DNA from: an uncultured Lachnospiraceae bacterium
Lineage (GTDB): Bacteria > Bacillota > Clostridia > Lachnospirales > Lachnospiraceae
Length of the DNA: 64,000 nucleotides
Assembly: GCA_910586205.1 (NCBI GenBank)
Contig: CAJUGD010000002.1
Location: 200,353 to 264,352, forward strand
Reading direction: 5' to 3'
The position numbers and the translations under genes are program-made. Positions 58,161 through 64,000 of the stretch are shown here, piece by piece. Numbering within the stretch: the stretch's first letter is position 1; each line of letters starts with the position of its first letter. The notes under the pieces are model-generated. The model had not been told where the DNA came from and made no database searches. It saw only the letters and a list, made by a program, of their open reading frames with translations.

Positions 58161-58706
58161 ATGGCATTAACACGGAAGCAAGTGTATACTATTGACGATA
58201 TCTATGCCCTTCCGGAAGGGCAACGGGCTGAACTGATTGATGGACAGATTTATGATATGGCTCCTCCAAAGAGAATACATCAAAAGCTTATAAACCGCCT
58301 GTCTCAAACGATTACAAATTATATTGATTCCAAACATGGAAGCTGTGAGGTTTATCCCGCTCCCTTTGCGGTTTTTCTAAATGCTGATGATAAAAATTAT
58401 GTAGAACCGGACATTTCCATAATCTGCGATAAAGATAAGTTGGATGAATACGGATGCAACGGGGCTCCTGATTGGATTATCGAGATTATCTCCCCCAGCA
58501 CAGAACGTATGGACTACGGGATAAAACTTTTTAAATACCGGGCAGCAGGCGTGAGGGAATATTGGATCGTAAATCCTATAAACCAGACTGTTAATGTCTT
58601 TGATTTTAAAAGCAACCAAAAAACCGGACAATACAGCTTTGATAAGGATATCAATTCTTGCATTTATGACGAGTTGACTATCCGAATTGCAGATTTTCTT
58701 TCATAA
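58161..58706 (+). CDS. Uma2-family endonuclease-like protein
   Basis: 181 residues. The restriction-endonuclease fold of Uma2/DUF820 is evident: ELIDGQIYDMAPPKRIHQKLINRLSQTI, then VEPDISIICDKDKL and PDWIIEIISPSTERMDYGIKLFKYRAAGVREYWIVNP. AAGGAGAG precedes the ATG. Widely spread by transfer; substrate unknown. Confidence 0.9.
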   Translation: MALTRKQVYTIDDIYALPEGQRAELIDGQIYDMAPPKRIHQKLINRLSQTITNYIDSKHGSCEVYPAPFAVFLNADDKNYVEPDISIICDKDKLDEYGCNGAPDWIIEIISPSTERMDYGIKLFKYRAAGVREYWIVNPINQTVNVFDFKSNQKTGQYSFDKDINSCIYDELTIRIADFLS

Positions 58707-58742
58707 ATCTATCTATGTAGAAAAACCACCCGGTGGATACCG

Positions 58743-58772
58743 GCGCCTGTTTTCGCAACAGGTGCATTTTTT
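58743..58772 (+). terminator. Terminator before the integrase
   Basis: GCGCCTGTT / AACAGGTGC hairpin (one G-T pair) with a T8 run. It isolates the integrase gene from the cargo transcript. Confidence 0.8.
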
Positions 58773-58809
58773 ATATTTTTCACATAAAATAAAAAAGGAG
58801 GATGATAGG

Positions 58810-60171
58810 ATGGCAGTAAAAAAGCGGTGTGCAATTTACATACGTGTCAGTACGGAAGAACAGCACTTAAACGGACTTTCCCTTCCGGCACAGCGCAAAG
58901 CCCTGGAAGACTATGCCGCCACAAACGGATATCATGTGGCAGGCGTCTATGCAGATGAAGGGATTTCCGCCCGAAAAAGTATGGCAAAACGCAAAGAACT
59001 CATGCGGCTCCTGGAAGATATCCGGCAAGATAAAATCGACATGGTGCTGGTCACAAAGCTGGATCGTTGGTTCCGCAGCATCAAAGACTATAACATCACA
59101 GAGGAAATCCTTCGGGCGCATAATTGTTACTGGAAAACCATATTTGAAAACTATGATTCCTCCACAGCAAACGGACAGATGGTTATCAATATTATGCTCT
59201 CTGTCAATCAAGCTGAATGTGACCGGACTTCTGAAAGAATCAAAGCCGTATTTGATTATAAAAGGGCAAAGGGTATGTGTGTCACAGGAATGTGCGCTCC
59301 TTACGGATATATTATAGAGGATGGATACATAAAAAAAGACGAATCGGTTCGTCATATTGTTGAGGATGCCATTGATTTTTACTTTTCTTGCTTTTCCATC
59401 CGTCATACAGTAAATTACATAACAGACAAATATGGAGAAAACGCCCCGAGCTACTATAAAATAGATAAATTTTTTCATAACCCCAAATATGCCGGCATAG
59501 ACGCTTCCGGTAACTCTTACTGTGAGCCCTATATGACCATGGAGCAATACACTATTCTGTTAAAGTCCAGGCAAGCCAAGACTTATTCATCCAGCGGCTA
59601 TACCTACATTTTTAGTTCCTTGATTGTGTGCCCTATATGCGGATGCCGTTTTACTGGCAGACAGAGAAAACGCAGCAGGCAAGACGGATCTGTCCATTGT
59701 GCAATACGGTATAATTGCGTTGGTAAATTTAAATACCATCCTGGAGCATCTCTTAAAGAAGAATCCGTCGAAAAATATCTCCTGGAAAATATAGACAGTG
59801 CTCTGCAAGATATGATGATAGAATATAACCTTTCCAATTCACGCCAGCCTAAACCGGCAAAGTCCATCCAATCTTATAAAGATGAATTGGATCGGCTCAA
59901 TATAATGTACCAAAAAGGCAGAATCTCCGAGGAGTATTATGAGACAGAGTACGAAAAAATCTCTGCTGCCATGTCCAATATGGATGACCAGATACTGCAG
60001 AAGAAACAGAAAAAGCTTTTGTCTGTATCACAGAAATTTAAAGGGAATTGGCAAGGACTTTATTTAAAGCTTGACAACTCCCATAAGCGTGCATTTTGGA
60101 AACAAATTATTGAAGAAATAAATGTTGATCCCAAAACCCGCCAGATAAGCGGATTTAAGTTTTTGCTTTAA
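58810..60171 (+). CDS. Large serine integrase
   Basis: 453 residues from the ATG at 58810 (AAAGGAGG upstream). Resolvase domain with the nucleophile in CAIYIRVSTEEQ (Ser about 13), recombinase domain (SIRHTVNYITDKYGENAPSYYKIDKFFHNPKYAG), zinc ribbon CPICGCRFTGRQRK and a helical C-terminus. Its stop is 3 bp from the phage arm of attR, the usual int-attP order. It should integrate the phage at the lipoprotein gene; excision needs a directionality factor not recognised here. Confidence 0.96.
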   Translation: MAVKKRCAIYIRVSTEEQHLNGLSLPAQRKALEDYAATNGYHVAGVYADEGISARKSMAKRKELMRLLEDIRQDKIDMVLVTKLDRWFRSIKDYNITEEILRAHNCYWKTIFENYDSSTANGQMVINIMLSVNQAECDRTSERIKAVFDYKRAKGMCVTGMCAPYGYIIEDGYIKKDESVRHIVEDAIDFYFSCFSIRHTVNYITDKYGENAPSYYKIDKFFHNPKYAGIDASGNSYCEPYMTMEQYTILLKSRQAKTYSSSGYTYIFSSLIVCPICGCRFTGRQRKRSRQDGSVHCAIRYNCVGKFKYHPGASLKEESVEKYLLENIDSALQDMMIEYNLSNSRQPKPAKSIQSYKDELDRLNIMYQKGRISEEYYETEYEKISAAMSNMDDQILQKKQKKLLSVSQKFKGNWQGLYLKLDNSHKRAFWKQIIEEINVDPKTRQISGFKFLL

Positions 60172-60174
60172 GGG

Positions 60175-60214
60175 CAGTATTACATATTATACTGTTGAAT
60201 TTGAGCCATTTGCT
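60175..60214 (+). other. attR of the serine-integrase prophage
   Basis: The left 20 bp (CAGTATTACATATTATACTG region) are the phage arm; from 60196 the host lipoprotein frame resumes (VEFEPF). The GT core is at 60194-60195. See attL for the matching arm. Confidence 0.85.
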
Positions 60215-60631
60215 ACCGGATTAGAATTAGAACACATTGGCCATGTCGTAGCTTCACTTGGAACAGATTCTGGTTATGTTCCCTATACAGCCTACAGCGC
60301 CAAAAAAAGCTATATGAAAGCCCACCCGGAAGTAGTTCAGAAATTTACCAATGCCATTCAAAAAGGTCTTGATTATGTTAATTCCCATTCAGCCGAAGAA
60401 ATAGCCAAAGTGATTCAGCCTCAATTCAAGGAAACCCCTCTGGAAAATATTGCAAAAATTGTAGAACGCTATAAAGCTCAGGATACATGGAAAGAAGATA
60501 CGATCTTTGAAAAAGACAGCTTTGAACTGCTTCAGAATATTTTAGAAGAAGCAGGCGAACTTCCTAAAAGAGTGCCTTATGAAGATCTTGTCACCACAGA
60601 ATTTGCCCAAAAAGCCAAAGCAGGAAAGTAG
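60196..60631 (+). pseudogene. ABC substrate-binding lipoprotein, 3' part
   Basis: Continues the frame of 6822-7405 without loss: ...DYTV / EFEPFATGLELEHIGHVVASLG. It holds the C-terminal lobe of the NMT1-type protein (SGYVPYTAYSAKKSYMKAHPEVVQKFTNAIQKGLDYV). It has no start codon or ribosome binding site of its own; an internal ATG at 60314 is unlikely to be used. Excision of the prophage would repair the gene exactly. Confidence 0.93.
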
Positions 60632-60642
60632 TTTTACATTAT

Positions 60643-60709
60643 AAAAAGGCAGAAGGCAGAAAAACCCGGATATTCTTAATAACTGTCCGTTTTTTCCTTC
60701 TGTCTTTTT
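60643..60709 (+). terminator. Terminator of the lipoprotein gene
   Basis: AAAAGGCAGAAGG and CCTTCTGTCTTTTT form a long imperfect hairpin ending in T5. Confidence 0.65.
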
Positions 60710-60886
60710 CCCATCATTCCTCTGCTTGATCACGAGCCTCACAATTTAAATCAACGCCTGTAAGCTTCCAGACCTGTCTAAAAAAATTCAATACTATTTT
60801 CAGAAACTCTTGTATATCCCGGTTAATCTATGTATAATAATTTTATTTCAAATACTTATTCTTTAAAAGAATCAGGGAGGAATTGT

Positions 60887-62431
60887 GTGAACAGAGAGAA
60901 AATCATAGTGATCGATTTTGGCGGACAATATAACCAGCTTGTAGCCCGTCGGGTTCGGGAATGTAATGTATATTGTGAAATCTATTCCTATAAGACAGAT
61001 CTGGAAACCATCCGGAAGATAAATCCAAAAGGTATTATTTTAACCGGAGGTCCTAACAGTTGTTATGAAGAAAATGCCGCTGCCTGTGATCCCACATTAT
61101 TTAAATTAGGAATTCCGGTGCTGGGATTGTGCTACGGAGCACAGCTTATGATGCACCTTTTAGGAGGACAGGTCTGCAAAGCACCTGTCCGGGAATATGG
61201 AAAAATTCAGGTAACAGTGGATAAATCCACCCTTTTATTTCAAAATGTATCAGAGCAAACCATTTGCTGGATGAGCCACAATGATTATATAAAAACAGCT
61301 GCACCTGGATTTCAGGTCATTGCCCATACCTCTGACTGTCCGGTAGCTGCCGCCCAATGGGAAGAACGGCGTTTATATGCCATTCAGTTCCATCCCGAAG
61401 TACTTCACACAACAGAGGGTACAAAAATGTTATCCAATTTTGTCTACCAGATCTGTAATTGTATCGGAGATTGGAAAATGGATGCTTTTGTAGAAAACAC
61501 TATACAATCCATTCGAAAAAAAGTAGGATCCGGTAAGGTTCTGTGTGCCCTGTCCGGCGGTGTAGATTCCTCTGTAGCAGCAGTTATGCTTTCAAAGGCT
61601 GTGGGCGATCAGCTTACCTGTGTATTTGTAGATCATGGACTCTTAAGAAAAAATGAGGGAGACGAGATCGAGCAAATATTCGGACCTGCAGGCCCTTATG
61701 AGCTGAATTTCATTCGTGTCAATGCTCAAAAACGGTTTCTTAACAAACTTAAAGGCATTGAGGAGCCTGAACAGAAGCGAAAAATAATTGGTGAGGAATT
61801 TATCCGCGTATTTGAGGAGGAAGCAAAGAAAATCGGTGCTGTAGATTTCCTGGTACAAGGAACCATTTACCCTGATGTAGTAGAAAGCGGGCTGGGAGGT
61901 GAATCCGCTACCATCAAATCTCACCACAATGTAGGGGGGCTGCCAGATTATGTGGACTTTAATGAGATTCTTGAACCTCTCCGGGATCTATTCAAAGACG
62001 AGGTTCGCCAGGCTGGCCTGGAATTGGGTATTCCGGAAATGCTGGTATACAGACAGCCATTTCCTGGACCTGGCTTAGGAATCCGGATTGTCGGCGAAGT
62101 AACTGCCGAAAAAGTGCGGATGGTTCAGGAGGCAGACTCCATTTACCGGGAGGAGCTTGCAAAAGCAGGACTGGATAAGCAAATCGGGCAGTATTTTGCT
62201 GCATTAACGAATATGAAATCCGTAGGTGTTATGGGCGATGAACGAACATATGATTATGCTGTGGCATTGCGGGCCGTATGCACCATAGACTTTATGACAG
62301 CCGAAGCCGCCCAAATCCCCTGGGATGTACTGGGAAGAGTGACAAGCAGGATTGTCAATGAGGTGAAAAATGTGAACCGAGTGTTCTATGATTGCACGGG
62401 GAAGCCGCCGGCTACGATTGAGTTCGAATAG
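60887..62431 (+). CDS. guaA: GMP synthase (glutamine-hydrolysing)
   Basis: 514 residues from the GTG at 60887, which has GGGAGG at 6 nt; an upstream ATG at 60830 has no site. Class I glutamine amidotransferase (LGLCYGAQLMMHLLGG with the catalytic Cys; FHPEV), then the PP-loop ATP pyrophosphatase (LCALSGGVDSSVAAVML) and the dimerisation domain ending CTGKPPATIEFE. It aminates XMP to GMP in purine synthesis. Its 3' end is a known integration site for mobile elements, here occupied. Confidence 0.98.
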   Translation: MNREKIIVIDFGGQYNQLVARRVRECNVYCEIYSYKTDLETIRKINPKGIILTGGPNSCYEENAAACDPTLFKLGIPVLGLCYGAQLMMHLLGGQVCKAPVREYGKIQVTVDKSTLLFQNVSEQTICWMSHNDYIKTAAPGFQVIAHTSDCPVAAAQWEERRLYAIQFHPEVLHTTEGTKMLSNFVYQICNCIGDWKMDAFVENTIQSIRKKVGSGKVLCALSGGVDSSVAAVMLSKAVGDQLTCVFVDHGLLRKNEGDEIEQIFGPAGPYELNFIRVNAQKRFLNKLKGIEEPEQKRKIIGEEFIRVFEEEAKKIGAVDFLVQGTIYPDVVESGLGGESATIKSHHNVGGLPDYVDFNEILEPLRDLFKDEVRQAGLELGIPEMLVYRQPFPGPGLGIRIVGEVTAEKVRMVQEADSIYREELAKAGLDKQIGQYFAALTNMKSVGVMGDERTYDYAVALRAVCTIDFMTAEAAQIPWDVLGRVTSRIVNEVKNVNRVFYDCTGKPPATIEFE

Positions 62432-62439
62432 TTGGAGCT

Positions 62440-62480
62440 AAGCCGCAAAGCCCGTAAACACTAGGGTTTGGCGGCTTTTT
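62440..62480 (+). terminator. Bidirectional terminator between guaA and the integrase
   Basis: AGCCGCAAAGCCC and GGGTTTGGCGGCT pair with one or two mismatches, followed by T5. It ends guaA and the convergent integrase transcript. Confidence 0.7.
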
Positions 62481-62511
62481 CTCTTTCTCATTGCATTACG
62501 ATTGCATTTTT

Positions 62512-63696
62512 CTATTCAACCTCTCTGTGATAGATTGCGGTGTGCTGATTGCTTGTGTAATCTGCAATGCTGTGTGAAGCGGGTGTGTATGTCAGCACGC
62601 CCGTTAATTTATTGGCAACTTCAAGATTGCTGTTCGGGTACAAATGCCCGTATGTTCCTAAAGTGGTCTGTATCTTCTCATGCCCTAGACGCTCTTTAAT
62701 CAAAAGCGGGTTTTCTCCCATGCTGATTAAGAGGGAAGCGTGGGAATGTCTTAACGCATGGATTTTGATACGGTGTACGCCTGCAAGCCCGGCAAGTTTC
62801 TCTAAGGCTCTTGGAAGCGTGTGCTTACTGGTCGGAATACTGTTGTAGCTCAACACCAGATTGCAGCCTTTCAGTACCTTTTGCTGAACCTCACGCCACG
62901 CCTGCAACTCTCTTATGGTGTCCGTGTCGATATAGATTGTGCGGACGCTTGCCTGCGTCTTTGGCTCAACAAACTTGTAATCGTCCATTGATTTATAGTA
63001 CAGGGTTTTTGTTATGCTTAAAAGCCCCGTTTCAAAATCAATGTCAGACCATTGCAGGGCGGCGGCTTCGCCTATCCTCATGCCCGTCATAAACAGCAGC
63101 CAAAAGGAAATGAAAAGGTAGTGTTCGTAATAATCGCCCTTGTAGAGCAGGGAAATCACTTTCTGAAATTCCTCCAACGTCCAGAAGTCAACCTTTGTCT
63201 TTTTGCTTTTAATATTACCTATCATGCGTGACGGGTTCTTTTTCGCAATCCCCAAAACGATAGCCCGGTCAAATGCGATAGAGAGCATACCCTGTACGAT
63301 ACGGATATAGTTTGGGCTGAAATCTTTTGCAAGTTCCAGTTGCCAGTTCTGCACGTTGATAGGCTCTATCTCGTCCGTTGCCATTTTGTAGAAGTATGCA
63401 AAATGTTTCTGAATGGTGGAACGGCGGTTTAAGTAGGTGCTTTCCTTTACCTGCGTTTTATACCACGGCAGGTAGGTTTCTTCAATGAACGTCTGAAAAG
63501 AAATCGTTTCTTTTTTGGCGGTCAGTTCTTCGGTGGAAGTGAGGACAAGTTTTGAATATTCCTCCCGTGCTTCCTTTTTTGTCTTAAAGCCGCTTCGGTA
63601 TTTCTGGATTTGTTTACCTGTTATCGGATTGTAGCCTAAGTTTGCTCTAAAATAATAAGTTCCGTTATCTGCTTTCTTGATTGGGTCTTTCGCCAT
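62512..63696 (-). CDS. Tyrosine integrase of the guaA element
   Basis: 394 residues from the ATG at 63696 (GGAG upstream); a frame to 63732 would overlap the DUF3173 gene. N-terminal AP2-like arm-binding domain (KADNGTYYFRANLGYNPITGKQIQKYRSG), SAM-like core-binding domain, and a catalytic domain with MTGMRIGEAAALQWSD (Arg), HALRHSHASLL (His-x-x-Arg) and LGHEKIQTTLGTYGHLYP (Tyr). It should catalyse integration at guaA. Confidence 0.95.
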   Translation of the reverse strand: MAKDPIKKADNGTYYFRANLGYNPITGKQIQKYRSGFKTKKEAREEYSKLVLTSTEELTAKKETISFQTFIEETYLPWYKTQVKESTYLNRRSTIQKHFAYFYKMATDEIEPINVQNWQLELAKDFSPNYIRIVQGMLSIAFDRAIVLGIAKKNPSRMIGNIKSKKTKVDFWTLEEFQKVISLLYKGDYYEHYLFISFWLLFMTGMRIGEAAALQWSDIDFETGLLSITKTLYYKSMDDYKFVEPKTQASVRTIYIDTDTIRELQAWREVQQKVLKGCNLVLSYNSIPTSKHTLPRALEKLAGLAGVHRIKIHALRHSHASLLISMGENPLLIKERLGHEKIQTTLGTYGHLYPNSNLEVANKLTGVLTYTPASHSIADYTSNQHTAIYHREVE

Positions 63697-63707
63697 AATA
63701 TCACTCC

Positions 63708-63926
63708 TTACATTGGTGTGCAAGAAGTACATTCAGCCTGCCCGTCTTGAAATCTGATACCCAACAATTCCTCCACGGCTTCCCTCGGTACACGGTCTAA
63801 TTTCCGGGACTGGTAGTATGTATGCCCTTTGGAAATCATAAGTTTCTTCGCTTCCCTTATAATGTCAGCCGCAAAAGAAGTACCATAACCCAGAGCAATT
63901 AAATCTTTTTTGGTTACGGTTATCAT
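63708..63926 (-). CDS. DUF3173 protein, probable excision/regulatory partner
   Basis: 72 residues (MITVTKKDLIALGYGTSFAA...), winged-helix-like, GGAAAGGAGGG before the ATG. Found next to integrases of Tn916-related and guaA-type elements, where it may be the recombination directionality factor. The last 73 bp of the window after it hold only a short hairpin (AGCCC / GGGGCT). Confidence 0.85.
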   Translation of the reverse strand: MITVTKKDLIALGYGTSFAADIIREAKKLMISKGHTYYQSRKLDRVPREAVEELLGIRFQDGQAECTSCTPM

Positions 63927-64000
63927 AGCCCTCCTTTCCTAGACCAATAACTTCTCGGAATCTTCAGCCCTTATTTCATGGGGCTTTCAGAACCTATTTT

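Larger units (their letters stand above)
7405..60194. mobile_element. Complete prophage, about 52.8 kb, contractile-tailed, PBSX-like
   Basis: Bounded by attL and attR in one split host gene. It contains terminase, portal, capsid, connector, sheath, tube, tape-measure, baseplate, fibre, holin and endolysin genes, replication genes, a cro/CI region and a large serine integrase. Apart from two small broken cassette genes and a hicA remnant, the genes are open, so the element may be inducible. Structural and early genes read leftwards; lysogeny, cargo and integrase genes read rightwards. Confidence 0.95.
62432..64000. mobile_element. Left end of an integrative element inserted at guaA (partial)
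   Basis: Directly after guaA come a leftward tyrosine integrase and a DUF3173 gene, the standard left end of ICE/genomic islands that insert at the 3' end of guaA. The other end and the att copy lie beyond the window. The putative target is in GATTGAGTTCGAATAG at the guaA end. Confidence 0.8.

Noticed and set aside
60314..60631. Separate 105-codon gene
   Set aside because: It is the 3' part of the split lipoprotein gene; no ribosome site, and the frame continues upstream to attR.
1..64000. CRISPR array, tRNA or rRNA gene
   Set aside because: No regularly spaced direct repeats and no cloverleaf or rRNA sequence noticed; the attachment sites are in protein genes.

Overview
The window looks like a chromosomal segment of a low-to-mid GC Clostridia member, most likely Lachnospiraceae. 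This is inferred from gene content, strong AAGGAGG-type ribosome binding sites, sigma-A promoters and the phage families; no rRNA or marker gene proves it. Host DNA occupies 1-7404 and 60196-62431. A complete-looking, contractile-tailed (PBSX-like) prophage of about 52.8 kb lies between. The left end of a second integrative element starts just after guaA and runs off the right edge.

Left host part: a hexuronate locus (uxaA, a LacI-family regulator and uxaC, with two LacI-type operators about 11 helical turns apart), a 160-bp miniature inverted-repeat element, an L,D-transpeptidase, and an ABC-transporter substrate-binding lipoprotein. The prophage is inserted in this last gene: codons 1-194 lie at 6822-7405, and the remaining 3' part, in the same frame, at 60196-60631. 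A large serine integrase (58810-60171) ends 3 bp before the right attachment site. The reconstructed attP is a 40-bp site with 15-bp arms around a central GT.

Prophage layout: the virion genes read leftwards, from terminase (36.9 kb) through portal, MuF-type head protein, capsid, connectors, sheath, tube, frameshifted tail chaperone, tape measure, baseplate and fibres to holin and endolysin (8.8 kb). Replication genes (40-50.9 kb: SNF2 helicase, VRR-NUC nuclease, VirE-type primase/helicase, family A polymerase, DUF2815, DUF2800) also read leftwards, downstream of a cro-like gene at 55.1 kb. A CI-like repressor and an ImmA-type peptidase read rightwards from 55.45 kb. Then come cargo genes (lipoprotein, HicB, DUF4160, Uma2) and the integrase.

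Three accessory layouts stand out. (1) Three copies of one compact module: a ribbon-helix-helix (RHH) gene under a near-consensus promoter, a divergent short antisense RNA whose terminator overlaps the RHH stop codon, and an ORF6N-domain gene. The plan matches copG / antisense RNA / repB of pMV158-type plasmids, but the output gene is ORF6N. (2) Between 51.8 and 55.1 kb lies a tandem array of five cassettes. Each begins with a repeated promoter and 5' hairpin and holds a rightward gene converging on and overlapping a small leftward gene. Most of the leftward genes have a near-perfect Shine-Dalgarno but only ACG, ATA, ATT or TTG at the start position. (3) A two-gene set (cytosolic 327 aa plus multi-pass membrane 215 aa) behind a promoter with a LexA box resembles the layout of lambda RexAB. 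A type I toxin-antitoxin locus of the holin-like toxin family, a HicAB pair and a MuF-zincin fusion are also present.
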